Assembly: GCA_019456225.1 (NCBI GenBank)
Contig: VRUI01000012.1
Location: 1 to 64,000, forward strand
Origin: Planctomycetota bacterium
GTDB lineage: Bacteria > Planctomycetota > Phycisphaerae > Sedimentisphaerales > Anaerohalosphaeraceae
Direction of reading: 5' to 3'
DNA length: 64,000 nt
Part shown: positions 7,012-17,091 of the stretch, piece after piece
How positions within the stretch are numbered: the stretch's first letter is position 1
Layout: each line of letters begins with the position of its first letter
The notes under the pieces: model-generated
What the model saw: the letters and a program-made list of their open reading frames with translations, nothing else
Told to the model about the DNA's origin: nothing
Database searches by the model: none
Program-made: the position numbers and the translations under genes

Positions 7012-8268
7012 ATGTTGAGCATATTTCAAGGACGTCTCATAATTGTAAGGATTACACTGCTGATCGCAATGCTTTTACTCATAAGTATCGGCATAGCAAG
7101 CATTTACGCCTCCGGAAACCCCGCAGATGCCGACGAACCCATGGGCGGATCGTCCCTCTGGAAGAAACAGATGATCTTCGCTTGTGCCGGGTTATTCGCA
7201 TTTTTCCTTCTAAACCTCATTGATTACCGCTGGATGGGCCCTCCGAGCTTCTGGATGTATGCGGCGTGCCTTGGCGTGCTTGCATTTATACTATTTTGTA
7301 AGTATACCGGTCTTTTTCCTTCTATTGTCCCGGAGATTAACTTCGCTTTCCGCTGGATACGAGTAGGAGTAGGCGGCATCTCCCAACAGATACAACCCTC
7401 CGAGCTTTGCAAGCTGCTATATATTTTAGCTTTGGCATGGTATCTGCGTTTTCGCAAGAATTACCGCCATTTTCGCGGTCTTGTCGGCCCGTTCGCGCTG
7501 ACCGTCCTGGCGATGGGGCTTATCGTACTGGAACCGGACCTGGGAACAACGCTGCTGCTGATGCCGATACTCTTCGCTATGCTCTTTGTCGCCGGGGCTA
7601 AAGTAAAGCACCTGCTCATCATCATATTAATAGGGGCAGCCATAAGCCCGATGTTATGGGGGCGGATGAATATGTACCAGCGGTCCCGAATAAGCAGTTT
7701 TCTGCTCCAGAGCGATAATATCCGCGAAAAAGCCAAAGATAACAAAAAATTCTCAAAGGTGCTCACAGGCAGAGAATACTTCAACGAAACACGCTGGCGA
7801 CGCTGGGAGGGATACCACCTGATCCACAGCAAAAGAGCTATTGCCTCCGGAGGGCTTACAGGATACGGTTTTCGCAAGGGACCCTACATAAAGTACCCCC
7901 AGCTGCCCGAACGCCACAACGACTTCATATTCGCCATAATAGCCCACCAGTGGGGCCTCGTCGGCTGCGCGGTGGTATTCCTGCTATACGCGGTGATCGT
8001 CGCCTGCGGCATGGAGATAGCCTGGAACAACACAGACCCCTTCGCCAGGCTAATCGCCGTTGGAATAATAACAATGCTAATGGTACAGGTGATCGTAAAT
8101 ACATCCATGACGGTCGGCCTGATGCCGATAACAGGAATCACCCTCCCGCTGATAAGCTATGGCGGATCGTCGCTGGTAGTAAACATAATGGCGATAGGAA
8201 TTCTAAACAACATAGGACGCGCAAGACCATTCTCTGTAGCCGGAAAAGGATTCGAATCCAGCCAATAA
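7012..8268 (+). CDS. rodA: SEDS peptidoglycan polymerase RodA (FtsW/RodA/SpoVE family)
   Basis: RodA polymerises lipid II glycan strands for side-wall growth with a partner class B PBP. The protein of about 418 residues has around ten membrane helices. Family signatures include QPSELCKLLYILALA, the LEPDLGT motif, the long extracytoplasmic loop with GLTGYGFRKGPYIKYPQLPERHNDFIFAI, and the end ITLPLISYGGSSLVVN...GILNN. The phrase LPERHNDFIFA favours RodA over FtsW. The start is the ATG at 7012 (MLSIFQGRL). There is no clear Shine-Dalgarno, and a TATTAT box ends six bases before it, suggesting a leaderless mRNA. It stands alone, without mreBCD or a PBP gene nearby. Confidence 0.88.
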   Translation: MLSIFQGRLIIVRITLLIAMLLLISIGIASIYASGNPADADEPMGGSSLWKKQMIFACAGLFAFFLLNLIDYRWMGPPSFWMYAACLGVLAFILFCKYTGLFPSIVPEINFAFRWIRVGVGGISQQIQPSELCKLLYILALAWYLRFRKNYRHFRGLVGPFALTVLAMGLIVLEPDLGTTLLLMPILFAMLFVAGAKVKHLLIIILIGAAISPMLWGRMNMYQRSRISSFLLQSDNIREKAKDNKKFSKVLTGREYFNETRWRRWEGYHLIHSKRAIASGGLTGYGFRKGPYIKYPQLPERHNDFIFAIIAHQWGLVGCAVVFLLYAVIVACGMEIAWNNTDPFARLIAVGIITMLMVQVIVNTSMTVGLMPITGITLPLISYGGSSLVVNIMAIGILNNIGRARPFSVAGKGFESSQ

Positions 8269-8290
8269 GCCTACCGTATTTTTTATTGGT

Positions 8291-8334
8291 TATTCCTTGT
8301 TGGATGTCGAAGATCCGGCAGCAGTGACGGATTG
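8291..8334 (+). repeat. 44-bp dispersed repeat, copy 1
   Basis: This 44-base sequence, from TATTCCTTGTTGGATGTCG to GCAGCAGTGACGGATTG, is repeated in inverted orientation at 31313-31356 with one mismatch. It lies between the rodA stop and a strong hairpin. It encodes nothing recognisable. Confidence 0.85.
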
Positions 8335-8348
8335 CATATTAAGAAACT

Positions 8349-8390
8349 AGGGGCAGTCACCTATTTATTATTTTATAGGTGACTGCCCCT
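8349..8390 (+). terminator. Strong hairpin terminator after rodA
   Basis: A perfect 16-bp stem (AGGGGCAGTCACCTAT, 8349-8364, pairing with 8375-8390) has an AT-only 10-base loop and is followed by TTTCTATT. It ends rodA transcription. The minus strand lacks a good T run toward the gene at 8457-10250, which converges here. Confidence 0.75.
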
Positions 8391-8456
8391 TTCTATTCGC
8401 CTACTACACAAAAACGGCGATTTCAAATTTAAAGGTATCTGACCATTTTGTTTCCT

Positions 8457-10250
8457 CTAAGGACAAAGCGGGTCAGTGCAGAGTAACCATTGCTCGGCAA
8501 ACAAAGCGAAATCGACGATATTGACGATACAGTCTCCATTTAGGCTAGCCAGAGGAATTGGATGGTTCGCATCGCCGCATTCCGGTGGCAAAATAGCGCC
8601 AATAGCTTCCGGATCGAGAATGATTATATTATTGTCCTCATTATCACTGTCACTTTCAAAAATGTTGTTCTTATCCGGATCTGGAATGCCTGATGGGTCT
8701 GGAGCGAGCATTATCAGAGTCATAATGGCATCTGCATCGCCGGTTTTTTGATCGCCCTGACCATCAATAATTCCAGGTATGCGATACCCGCCGAATTCTC
8801 CCAGAGTCGGATCGAAAGGACAGCCGTTTACACCGCAGGATGATTTAAAGCTAAAAGGAACACCCTCCATGTCGGACTGTATGAACACATCCCTCAGATT
8901 GGCAGGTATCACCGTAGCCGGTTCACCAATGATTGGATAAAGGTCTTGTTGCTCTTTAGCTACAAAAGGCGGAACAATGACCTTTGGATCGATTTGGGTA
9001 TTTGGGAGAAATCTCGCATATCCTAATCCCGAACGTTTACCCCCATCAAAGCCAAGATCGAAAGCTGCACGCAAAGCCAAAAATTCATTTTCATTCGCTG
9101 GCCATTGGATTGAATCTGGCGATGGAAGACTTGCGGAATCATCGAACGCGCCATCAAAATGAGGTATATCGGGTATTTGATATGGAAAGAACCATCCTAA
9201 TCTAAACATTCTGATAGGGCGTAATCTGAGTATCAAAAACTGTCTATTCCAGCCAATAAAATCAAATGCATGCATGTCTTTTGTTTTGATCGTATGCCGT
9301 ATACCTCTGCCAAGTGTTGGATCCATAAGCAGCCCCTGGTCATCACGCCAATGGCTGGCTTGGCAGCTGCCAGTAACACTATCACACGCCGGATCTGAAG
9401 AGTCTGCCGAACCGTACGAAAACGGCACCTTATCCGATGGCGACAAATCAGAATACTCTGCTGGTCCGGCAAGTGTTCGCCGGCGATCGGTAGCCATAGC
9501 ATGACCGAAAGGAAAGCCGAGATCGAAAAACCTGTAAAAGTCCAAAACGCTCGGATGGAGGACATAGTCAGGATTGGCATCCTGAATGTCTGTGAGACTT
9601 ACAAAGCCTAATGCGTGTCCGATCTCATGTGTCGCAACTCCCACGAAATCAGTCTTACCTGCGTCAATACCGTCGCTAGTGATATAATCAAAAGTACTGG
9701 CAAATGATGTGCTGAATTTCATTTCAGCATCGACCCCTGTTGGTGGATTGGTATAGAGTGTGTCAAGCCCGGTTCCCAATCCCAGTGCCTTAGCGTTAGC
9801 CGTTGTCATAGTGATCAAACTGTCAGACCTGTCTCCGCTGATATCTTTGATAGGAAGTGATGAAATTGGCATTGAGTTAATCGTTGCCTGCTCGGGCGTA
9901 GAGGCATCTGCGATTAATGCGGCCCGTACTGAGGTATATGAGTGTGTCGTTCTGGCCGATCCTGTCGAGCCAAGGACTCCGAAAGGCAGTGAATCAAAAG
10001 CAATATTGATGTGAACCGTTACGGGGTCGGAGAACTTTGCCTCCCATATAGACGCAGCCTCTAGAAATGCTCCAAGTTGATCCGCCGTCATCGGCGAAAC
10101 TCCAACATCTGTCATGGTGATTGTCAGGCCCAGAGCCGTTTGTGTCAACAGCAACACAATGAGCATGACATGGAAACTAAAACCTCCACGCCTACCAAAA
10201 AAAAAAGGTTTGTTTTGTTCCACAACTACAGAATAACTTTGATTCTTCAT
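8457..10250 (-). CDS. Secreted zinc metalloprotease (NF038122-like) with dockerin-like tail
   Basis: This 597-residue exported protein has an N-terminal hydrophobic segment (VMLIVLLLTQTALG, about 29-41) after a basic stretch. The catalytic domain contains the zinc motif H208-E209-IGH212-ALGF. Unlike classic metzincins it has Ser at the place of the third His (HExxHxxGxxS), so the third ligand must lie elsewhere. The later segment LLMDPTLGRGIRH could hold the Met-turn. The end has CGDANH...LNGDC..NIVDFALFAEQW, a dockerin-type calcium loop typical of planctomycete secreted enzymes. The start ATG at 10250 follows AGGAAGG with 7 bases between. Substrate unknown; extracellular protein degradation or matrix processing is likely. 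Confidence 0.82.
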   Translation of the reverse strand: MKNQSYSVVVEQNKPFFFGRRGGFSFHVMLIVLLLTQTALGLTITMTDVGVSPMTADQLGAFLEAASIWEAKFSDPVTVHINIAFDSLPFGVLGSTGSARTTHSYTSVRAALIADASTPEQATINSMPISSLPIKDISGDRSDSLITMTTANAKALGLGTGLDTLYTNPPTGVDAEMKFSTSFASTFDYITSDGIDAGKTDFVGVATHEIGHALGFVSLTDIQDANPDYVLHPSVLDFYRFFDLGFPFGHAMATDRRRTLAGPAEYSDLSPSDKVPFSYGSADSSDPACDSVTGSCQASHWRDDQGLLMDPTLGRGIRHTIKTKDMHAFDFIGWNRQFLILRLRPIRMFRLGWFFPYQIPDIPHFDGAFDDSASLPSPDSIQWPANENEFLALRAAFDLGFDGGKRSGLGYARFLPNTQIDPKVIVPPFVAKEQQDLYPIIGEPATVIPANLRDVFIQSDMEGVPFSFKSSCGVNGCPFDPTLGEFGGYRIPGIIDGQGDQKTGDADAIMTLIMLAPDPSGIPDPDKNNIFESDSDNEDNNIIILDPEAIGAILPPECGDANHPIPLASLNGDCIVNIVDFALFAEQWLLCTDPLCP

Positions 10251-10556
10251 TTTGCACCCTTCCTAAATAAATATCCTAAATTTTCAATTGACGGACGAAA
10301 AAGACGATACTGAGACCCAAACCGCACTTGTCGCGACATAGTAATTTACCAATTCTTCACCGCTCCAAAGGGGCTGGTTTTAGCCCGACGCTCGCCTGCG
10401 TGTTGCCCAACCCCGTAGTGTAGGCTTCCAGCCTACATCATTGTACTTAACGCCGCAGAATTGACTTTAGAGTGGGCCGCGGACGCACAGTTTTATGCGA
10501 TATTGTAATTAGGCAACAGCCCCTCGCGCTTAGGGCTGCTGTGTGGCGTTTATTTC
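10251..10556. repeat. Intergenic patch of dispersed repeats
   Basis: There is no gene here. The segment 10376-10430 (GGTTTTAGCCC ... TGTTGCCCAACCCCGTAGTG ... GGCTTCCA) matches 17092-17136 downstream of clpB. The segment 10510-10540 (GCAACAGCCC...CTTAGGGCTGCTGT) matches 16965-16994. The latter forms a CAGCCC/GGGCTG hairpin 20-50 bases past the metalloprotease stop at 10557 and may act as its terminator. Both matches sit on the same two islands, so they look like pieces of one mosaic repeat. Confidence 0.65.
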
Positions 10557-11708
10557 TTAAGGGATAATCTCAATTGGAATGTATGCGGCATTATTGTGCT
10601 CGTCAAATTCCTGGATGCTCCCGGTATAGTCGATAATTACCCCGAGCCAGTAACCATGAGTTACAGTCAAGTTCGAGGGGATCGTTAAGGTTAATTTTTT
10701 GGTATAAGGTCTGTTTCTTGTGAGGTTCATGGTGCGGGTTGCGAAACGCTCATCGAGAGTGGTTATATTGCGGTTTTTGGAAATATAAAATCCTATGTTT
10801 ACTCCGTTCTGGGTATAATAGCCATTGTTTTCATACGTGAACTGTACGTGATAGGTGGTGCCCTTCTTGACCCTATATCGCTTTACTCCTTCATACCACT
10901 TTGAATAAACAGGGTTGCCGGTGGAGATATGATATATCTTGGTAAAAATATGCTGGCTGTACTCGTTATCTGTTCCGCCGGCCTTCCAGAATTTCCAATG
11001 GCTTACTGAGAGGTCGTTCTTTAATATGGTGTCTGTTCTGCCATACAGATAAACTTCTCCGTTGCCGGCGTCTTCTCCGACATAGGCACGTATCCTCTTG
11101 TTGTTAGCATGAAGATGAGAGGTGTCTGAGCCCATGATGTTGAGACGTCGGTTTTCATGTTGGAGTCCCATGGCATGGCCCATCTCATGCAGCGCTGTCG
11201 TGACAAAGGTCCGGCGGTTTCCACCATAGGCTTTGCCCTGATAGGATTCGACTTCGCTTCCGGCGACATCTTTATTGGACTGGATTGTGGAAGTTGACCA
11301 GGGTACATCGACGTCAAGGGCGATGTCGGCTTCTTTTATTGTAGCTTTGCCCCATCTCCACTTCAACCATGTATAGCAGGTAGCAGAACCCGAGCCAAGA
11401 GTGTCACTGAACCATATTTCCGTCTGTTTATTCTTTCTTTCAATATTGGTATCGCCCCAGGTGACAGATTTAAAATGAAATTCACCCGGCGCCTGGTTCC
11501 ATCTGCTGATCGCTCTGTTCAGGGCGGTTCGATAGGAAGAGCCGCCCGGAAAGGAGTTACTTGCCGCTCTCCATCTTATATTCTCACCTTCCCATTTGAT
11601 CTTTGTGCCGTTACCTTTCCTGTAGCCATACCCGGGCGCATTTTCGACAAATGTAAGCGAGGCAATTATTACCAGTACCATTAAACAGCTATTTATTCGC
11701 ATATTCAT
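10557..11708 (-). CDS. Secreted matrixin-like zinc metalloprotease
   Basis: This protein of about 383 residues has a signal peptide (INSCLMVLVIIASLTFVENA). A metzincin catalytic domain contains the full zinc motif H174-E-MGH178-AMGLQH184, followed by the Met-turn NIMGS (M192). A C-terminal beta-sandwich region (about 235-383, with YRVKKGTTYHVQFTYENNG and YWLGVIIDYTGSIQEFDEHNN) resembles a CARDB/Ig-like domain that may bind substrate or surface. The start ATG at 11708 has AAGGAGA 7 bases upstream. It follows the 11723-12919 gene by 14 bases, so both are in one operon. The protease class is confident; the substrate is unknown. Confidence 0.87.
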   Translation of the reverse strand: MNMRINSCLMVLVIIASLTFVENAPGYGYRKGNGTKIKWEGENIRWRAASNSFPGGSSYRTALNRAISRWNQAPGEFHFKSVTWGDTNIERKNKQTEIWFSDTLGSGSATCYTWLKWRWGKATIKEADIALDVDVPWSTSTIQSNKDVAGSEVESYQGKAYGGNRRTFVTTALHEMGHAMGLQHENRRLNIMGSDTSHLHANNKRIRAYVGEDAGNGEVYLYGRTDTILKNDLSVSHWKFWKAGGTDNEYSQHIFTKIYHISTGNPVYSKWYEGVKRYRVKKGTTYHVQFTYENNGYYTQNGVNIGFYISKNRNITTLDERFATRTMNLTRNRPYTKKLTLTIPSNLTVTHGYWLGVIIDYTGSIQEFDEHNNAAYIPIEIIP

Positions 11709-11722
11709 AATAAATCTCCTTT

Positions 11723-12919
11723 TCAATTGAAACAACTCACATCTTCCGGATGGTTACACTCAAGCCAGATTCCGGCCATTGCCGCTATATCAAACAGATC
11801 CACATAGCAGTCAGGTTTGCCTTGCGGCCCGGAGACGTCGCCAATTAAGCGTCCTTCATAGAATATCTGGAGTTCGCAGGGCGTCTCAGGCAACACGGGG
11901 TTGCCGGTGAACAATTCAGCTTCAATTCGTTCCTGTTCCAATATCTCCGCCAACTCACTCGGATCAATACCATCGAGCCAGGGGCGGGTATAAACCATCT
12001 CGGTTTCAGGCAAATCGTTAGGCTCGACCGCCCTTAACTCTATTCCATAAAAAGGCGCGTTCGGGTCATGGCTGACCAACTCAACGCCGCAATCTTTGGG
12101 GGGAACGCCGGTTCCACACTCTTCAAGAACAACCCGAGTTATGAACGCCCCAAATTCACTTTCGGTGGCATGTACGCCAGGCAGGATTGGTATGTCCGGG
12201 TCCACTTCTTCAACTCCATCATTAACAAAAACATTACTCAGTTCCATTGACCCCATGGTGTGCGTTAGAACATCTGGAATATTCTGAACATCGCCCATAA
12301 CGATCCCATTGGGATCGCCGCCGAGTTCGGATGTCAACCGCACCTGCTGGCCGTATTCGTTGTAGATCACGTTGATCGAAGCCGGCACGTTGGGATCATC
12401 CAGAATCCGAAACCGTCCGCGAGCCCAGCGGTAAAGAAAGCATGGAGTTGGGGTGTTGCCTTTAACAAAAAGAAAGTCCCGGTCATTTACATCGAAAAGA
12501 GGAACGCCCGAGACCAAGAAAAAGTCATTGTATACCGGTTCGCCTGCCGGTCCAACTTCATTGGAGTCAGGCACGTCAGATTGCCCCCCCTCAAAACGCA
12601 AAACCACTTCCGGAACCCGGGTAGCAAGTGATCCCTTATAGATTTGCTCGACATCAAAAGTAACAAAGGTGTGCGGAAGGTTGGAACCATCGACATATAC
12701 AGGGTTACCATTTTCATACACCTGCGTGCCTGTAGAATCCAGCAAAGGGACAGGTTCCGAGTTCTTGTACTCTACTTTCGTGACTCGGCCCTTAAAAATA
12801 AGTCCTGAGTTCCTGACATATTCACCCATATCAATGCCGGAAGTTACATCGCCCAGTACAGGTGATGGTGCAAGGAAAATCAGCGACAAAAGTAAAATCG
12901 TAACAATCGTCCTGGACAT
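11723..12919 (-). CDS. Secreted protein of unknown function with dockerin-like tail
   Basis: This protein of about 398 residues has the signal peptide MSRTIVTILLLSLIFLAPSPVLG. The first half carries a module seen in other secreted proteins of unknown role: SGLIFKGRVTKVEY, then FVTFDVEQIYKGSL and VVLRFEGG. These resemble an OB-fold/TIMP-like segment that reports on cost or binding in peptidase clusters. The tail (GKPDCYVDLFDIAAMAGIWLECN) is half of a dockerin-type repeat. It is the first gene of a pair with the matrixin protease, so an inhibitor, chaperone or co-substrate role is possible, but this is inference. The ATG at 12919 is preceded by AAAGGAG at 8 bases; a GTG two codons earlier is less well placed. 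Confidence 0.75.
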   Translation of the reverse strand: MSRTIVTILLLSLIFLAPSPVLGDVTSGIDMGEYVRNSGLIFKGRVTKVEYKNSEPVPLLDSTGTQVYENGNPVYVDGSNLPHTFVTFDVEQIYKGSLATRVPEVVLRFEGGQSDVPDSNEVGPAGEPVYNDFFLVSGVPLFDVNDRDFLFVKGNTPTPCFLYRWARGRFRILDDPNVPASINVIYNEYGQQVRLTSELGGDPNGIVMGDVQNIPDVLTHTMGSMELSNVFVNDGVEEVDPDIPILPGVHATESEFGAFITRVVLEECGTGVPPKDCGVELVSHDPNAPFYGIELRAVEPNDLPETEMVYTRPWLDGIDPSELAEILEQERIEAELFTGNPVLPETPCELQIFYEGRLIGDVSGPQGKPDCYVDLFDIAAMAGIWLECNHPEDVSCFN

Positions 12920-13214
12920 TATCACATCTCCTTTCCAAAAAACAGTTTCAACTTTTATTTCATCTGAGAGTTGATGCAGTTCGTTGGTGTCAAAGCTTAC
13001 CGATATATTGCTTTTCGTGCTTTAACTTTGTAGTATTTCATCTACTCCCACCGTCAGTTCCAAGCAAATACGACATTTACTTAATATAAGACTACATTAA
13101 TCCTACATTCATAAATTGTCAAGGAAAAAATAATTTTTTAATAAAAATGTTAACTAAAGGCTCTGTTAACTAAAGGCTCCGGGAGCCGTTTTCGGGGGTT
13201 TAGGTAAGATAGTC

Positions 13215-13500
13215 TCATTTGGAACCCTCGGGATATTTTCTTGGTCTTCCCGGTTTTCTCAGGGTTGACTCGAGATTCAATAGTTTTGCCGTTTCGTTTA
13301 CCCAATCCTTTTCGCCGTAGGGAATGCCCCTTTTAATGCCGTTTGCAAAATTTTCGGTTTCCTTTTCACCTGGACGTCGTTTGACGATCCGGGGCCAATC
13401 GGCGGGCAGAGGGAAAATAAAGGGGTCCGGTACTTTTTTGAAGCAAACCGCTGTTTTTACTGACTTAAACGCAGGTTTTCGAGCTATCCAAAAAACTAAC
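13215..13500 (-). pseudogene. C-terminal remnant of a REP-associated tyrosine transposase (RAYT, Y1_Tnp)
   Basis: On the minus strand a frame ending at a TGA (13217-13215) reads DWPRIVKRRPGEKETENF, then IKRGIPYGEKDWVNETAKLL and LESTLRKPGRPRK. This is the conserved end of IS200-like RAYT proteins (W..VN.P..E.., RG.P(Y/F)G...W...T...L.LE.TLR..GRP+K). The catalytic N-terminal half with the HUH motif is missing, and the upstream frame turns into unrelated sequence near 13450. The remnant lies beside the repeat-rich region that follows. Confidence 0.75.
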
Positions 13501-13714
13501 TATTAACTCAGGCGCTTATTTTAGTTTGTAACTCCCATTAACAATCTCTCGTTTTCCCTCGTTTTCCGCAGATAACAACACGCTGCGGCCAAAAATCGCA
13601 AACCATCCAAAACCAACTATAATCCGGCAAAATCAAAAGTAAAGAAAAAAACCAAAACCACACCAACGTAAGCAAGCATATTCTGGGTCAACGTGCTGTC
13701 GGCGGGATGCACAC

Positions 13715-13982
13715 TTTTCACACCTTTCACACCTTTCAAACCTTTCACACCTTTCACACCTTTCACACCTTTCACACCTTTCAAACCTTTCTCACCTTTC
13801 TCACCTTTCACACCTTTCACACCTTTCAAACCTTTCAAACCTTTCTCACCTTTCACACCTTTCTCACCTTTCACACTTTCACACCTTTCACACCTTTCAA
13901 ACCTTTCTCACCTTTCACACCTTTCTCACCTTTCACACCTTTCTCACCTTTCACACCTTTCTCACCTTTCACACTTTCACAC
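13715..13982. repeat. 9-bp tandem array, about 30 units
   Basis: Units are TTTCACACC, TTTCAAACC and TTTCTCACC in irregular order; a few units are one base short. Because the period is a multiple of three, several frames stay open, but the products are simple repeats (His-Thr-Phe, Thr-Pro-Phe, Lys-Gly-Val) without proper starts or ends. The array is directly followed by a 60-bp element that also borders the 7-bp array at 17191-17512. Confidence 0.95.
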
Positions 13983-13993
13983 CTGTAACCACC

Positions 13994-14054
13994 AAAGGCG
14001 CGCTATGTCTGCGAGTGACATTCCGGGTCAACATATACTATTGGCCCCCTAAGT
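13994..14054 (+). repeat. Shared array-flanking element, copy 1
   Basis: The stretch CTATGTCT..GAGTG.CATT..GGGTC.ACATATACTAT.GGCC...TA.GTA is shared with 17535-17591. In both places it begins 10-25 bases after a tandem array. The block reads AAAGGCGCGCTATGTC at its start. A related GGGTCAAC segment also lies on the left side of the 9-bp array at 13678-13695. Confidence 0.8.
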
Positions 14055-14285
14055 AAATAACATTCCTTCCACCTCCGCATTTTCCAGAAAAACATTATGC
14101 CGGCAAGCATTATGTCAAAAGATGCAAAACTGCCAATTTGACAGCCTTTCCGACAAACAGCCAATCAACACAAACCCTTCTATACGCTAGAGTTACAGTT
14201 GTATGCGATTTCCGGCACGCTTTTTGCTTATTAATATCTATGGACAATGCTCCGATACACTGATTTCTGGAAAGGATATTTTGGT

Positions 14286-16874
14286 ATGAAATTTGAAAAG
14301 TTTACAATGAAGGCCCAGGAGGCACTGGCCAGTGCTCAGCAGCTCGCCATGGCCCAGTCGAATATTACCGTTTCGCCGCTGCATCTGTTGAGCATTCTGC
14401 TCGACGATGACGAAGGCGTTGTAATAATGATACTCAAAAAGATCGGCACAAATATTTCGCGTCTGAAAGAGATGACCAAAAGCGAAATCTCCCGCCTTCC
14501 CACCGGCTCGGCTACCGGACAGATGATGATGCCGGATCCCGTCTTCGGGCAGGTCGTTCTCGACGCCCAGAACCGCGCCGACAAAATGGGCGACGAATAC
14601 CTTAGCCTCGAACATCTGTTCATCTCGCTAGCCGAGATGCAAAGCGACGCCAAAGAGATACTCAGCGTAAATTCCATAACCGGCAAGAAGATCGAAACGG
14701 CTATCGAACAAATCCGCGGCGGCGAAAAGATCACAGACGCCAACCCTGAAGACAAATACAAGGTCCTTCAGCGCTACGGCATAGACCTGCTGGAAATGGC
14801 CCGCAAGGGCAAACTCGACCCTGTCATCGGCAGGGAAGACGAGATACGAAGATGCATGCAGGTCCTAAACCGCCGGACAAAAAACAACCCCGTACTGATC
14901 GGCGAACCGGGTGTCGGCAAGACCGCCATCGCAGAAGGACTCGCCCAGCGGATAGTCGCCGGTGACGTCCCTACCGGGCTTATGAACAAGCGTATTATCG
15001 CCCTGGATATGGGTGCAATGATCGCCGGAACGAAATTTCGCGGCGAATTTGAGGACCGTTTCAAGGCCGTTCTGAAGGCTGTAACCTCATCCGGCGGCGA
15101 AATAATCCTCTTTATCGACGAACTCCACACAATAGTAGGTGCAGGCAAAGCCGAAGGATCCGTCGATGCGGGCAACCTCTTAAAACCATCGCTTGCCCGC
15201 GGCGACCTCCGCTGCATAGGCGCCACTACCATCGACGAATACCGCAAATACATAGAAACCGACGCCGCACTGGAAAGACGCTTCCAGCCCATCACCATCG
15301 ACCCGCCCACCGTCGAAGAGACCGTCGCCATACTTCGCGGCCTTAAGGACCGCTACGACACCCACCACGGCGTAAGGATAACCGATTCGGCTCTGGTAGC
15401 CGCGGCAACGCTTTCGGACCGCTATATCTCCGACAGGTGGCTGCCCGACAAAGCGATAGACCTCATCGACGAAGCGGCAAGCAAGCTCCGGATAGAAAAT
15501 GACACTTTGCCTGCCGAACTGGACAACATACGCAGAAAGATCATGCAGCTGCAGATCGAGTTGGAAGCACTCAAAAAAGAGACAGACGAAGACAGTGCCA
15601 AACAGATCAAAAAGACAAAGAAAACCCTTGCCGACCTCGAAGAGCAAAACCTAAAGCTTACAGCTGAATGGGAAAGCGAAAAAAGCGGGATCGACAAGGT
15701 TAAAGAGATAAAAGAAAAGATCGCCACAGCCCAGACAGAATTTGAAGAAGCCCAGAGAAAAGGCGACCTTGAACAGGCGGCCAGGCTTAAATACGGCACA
15801 ATAGCTGACCTTGCAAAAGAGCTTGTCGCTGCCGAAAAGATACTCGACGACTCAGCAGCCGACTCGAGGATGATACAGAACGAAGTCACCTCCGAGCAGA
15901 TCGCGGAGGTCGTCGGCAAGTGGACCGGCATCCCCGTTGTGCGGCTATTGAGCGGCGAACGCGAAAAACTTATCAACATGGAAAAGCTTATCGCAGAGCG
16001 CGTAATCGGCCAGGCCGAAGCAACGTCAGCCGTTTGCAACGCGGTAAGACGCAACCGCGCAGGCCTCGGCGATATGTCCAGACCAATCGGTGTATTCCTT
16101 TTCCTAGGCCCCACAGGCGTCGGCAAAACAGAGATGGCCAAATCGCTCGCCGACTTCCTGTTCAACGACCCGTCCAGCATGATCCGCATCGACATGAGCG
16201 AGTTCATGGAGGGCCACTCCGTCGCCAGACTGATCGGTGCACCTCCCGGATACGTCGGCTGGGACCAGGGCGGAAAACTCACCGAAGCGGTCCGCCGAAA
16301 ACCTTATAGCGTCATTTTGCTCGACGAGATCGAAAAGGCCGACATCGACGTATTCAACGTGCTGCTGCAGGTTTTCGACGACGGAAGACTGACCGATGGT
16401 AAAGGAAGAACCGTTGATTTTAAAAATACGATAATAATCATGACCAGCAATTTCGCCGGAGAACAGATACAGGAGATGACAGAGGACCAGGGAGCCGACT
16501 GGGAGATCGAAGCACATGTAAAGGATGCCCTAAAGCAGTTCCTAAGCCCGGAGTTCCTCAACCGCATCGACGAGACCATTGTATTCCACATGCTCAACAA
16601 GGACGATCTGGAAAAGATCGTAAACCTGCAATTGGACCAGCTAGCCGAAAGACTAAAGGCCAGAAACCTGCAAGTGGAATTCACCGAAAACGCACGCAAA
16701 CAGATACTCGAAGAAGGCTACGACCCCGCGTTCGGAGCAAGGCCGCTAAAGAGAGCAATACAGCAAAAGCTCGAAAACCGATTAGCCGCCGACCTGGTCG
16801 CGGGGAAATTTTCAGACGGAGACAATATCAAAATAGACGCCGACGCCCACAAATTCATTATCGAAAAAACATAA
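14286..16874 (+). CDS. clpB: ATP-dependent disaggregase ClpB (Hsp100)
   Basis: ClpB is the cytoplasmic AAA+ disaggregase that works with DnaK. The protein of about 862 residues has the expected layout: Clp N domain (1-145, FTMKAQEAL...HLLSILL), NBD1 with Walker A GEPGVGKT (206-213) and Walker [10 protein letters not shown], the ClpB-specific coiled-coil middle domain (about 400-525), and NBD2 with GPTGVGKT, the [10 protein letters not shown] segment, Walker [12 protein letters not shown] and sensor FLNRIDE. The end lacks a ClpP-binding loop, as expected for ClpB. The start ATG at 14286 (MKFEKFTMK) has AAAGGA upstream. It is a single-gene unit between two repeat islands. No clear CIRCE or heat-shock promoter was seen. 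Confidence 0.97.
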   Translation: MKFEKFTMKAQEALASAQQLAMAQSNITVSPLHLLSILLDDDEGVVIMILKKIGTNISRLKEMTKSEISRLPTGSATGQMMMPDPVFGQVVLDAQNRADKMGDEYLSLEHLFISLAEMQSDAKEILSVNSITGKKIETAIEQIRGGEKITDANPEDKYKVLQRYGIDLLEMARKGKLDPVIGREDEIRRCMQVLNRRTKNNPVLIGEPGVGKTAIAEGLAQRIVAGDVPTGLMNKRIIALDMGAMIAGTKFRGEFEDRFKAVLKAVTSSGGEIILFIDELHTIVGAGKAEGSVDAGNLLKPSLARGDLRCIGATTIDEYRKYIETDAALERRFQPITIDPPTVEETVAILRGLKDRYDTHHGVRITDSALVAAATLSDRYISDRWLPDKAIDLIDEAASKLRIENDTLPAELDNIRRKIMQLQIELEALKKETDEDSAKQIKKTKKTLADLEEQNLKLTAEWESEKSGIDKVKEIKEKIATAQTEFEEAQRKGDLEQAARLKYGTIADLAKELVAAEKILDDSAADSRMIQNEVTSEQIAEVVGKWTGIPVVRLLSGEREKLINMEKLIAERVIGQAEATSAVCNAVRRNRAGLGDMSRPIGVFLFLGPTGVGKTEMAKSLADFLFNDPSSMIRIDMSEFMEGHSVARLIGAPPGYVGWDQGGKLTEAVRRKPYSVILLDEIEKADIDVFNVLLQVFDDGRLTDGKGRTVDFKNTIIIMTSNFAGEQIQEMTEDQGADWEIEAHVKDALKQFLSPEFLNRIDETIVFHMLNKDDLEKIVNLQLDQLAERLKARNLQVEFTENARKQILEEGYDPAFGARPLKRAIQQKLENRLAADLVAGKFSDGDNIKIDADAHKFIIEKT

Positions 16875-16902
16875 AAGCCCGAAGCGCCAGCGCAGGGATA
16901 AA
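16873..16902 (+). repeat. REP-like 30-bp repeat, copy 1
   Basis: This copy reads AAAAGCCCGAAGCG, then CCAGCGCAGGGATAAA. Other copies are at 25767-25797, 32757-32806 (interrupted), 37397-37427 and 54278-54308. It overlaps the clpB stop codon. Confidence 0.85.
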
Positions 16903-16907
16903 CCCGT

Positions 16908-16996
16908 GCTGTCGGCATCTTGCCGACAGCTTCTGCGGGCAGGATGCCCGCAGAACGGAGTTGAGCAACAAGCCCTGTCGCTTAGGGCTGCTGTTT
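16908..16996 (+). terminator. Cluster of three hairpins after clpB
   Basis: Three hairpins follow the clpB stop: GCTGTCGGCA/TGCCGACAGC (16908-16930), TTCTGCGGGC/GCCCGCAGAA (16931-16955) and AGCCCT/AGGGCT (about 16971-16990). The last is followed by a weak T-rich stretch. The first stem (GTCGGCA...TGCCGAC) recurs between V-ATPase genes at 50929-50945. Confidence 0.6.
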
Positions 16997-17091
16997 GAGT
17001 TTTCGTATTACTAAAAACAGCAGCGCCGAGTGCAAGCGACATGCTAATCGACTGACTTTAGGTTCTCGACTGTTCTTTAGAGGTTTTAGCC

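Noticed and set aside
13617-13874. Minus-strand frame giving a collagen-like Lys-Gly-x repeat followed by a hydrophobic end
   Set aside because: It arises from the 9-bp array. Every repeat unit offers a GTG start, there is no separate ribosome-binding site, and the repeat composition dictates the amino acids.
13693-14052. Plus-strand frames of Thr-Pro-Phe and His-Thr-Phe repeats
   Set aside because: These are low-complexity translations of the same 9-bp array. All frames stay open because the period is a multiple of three.
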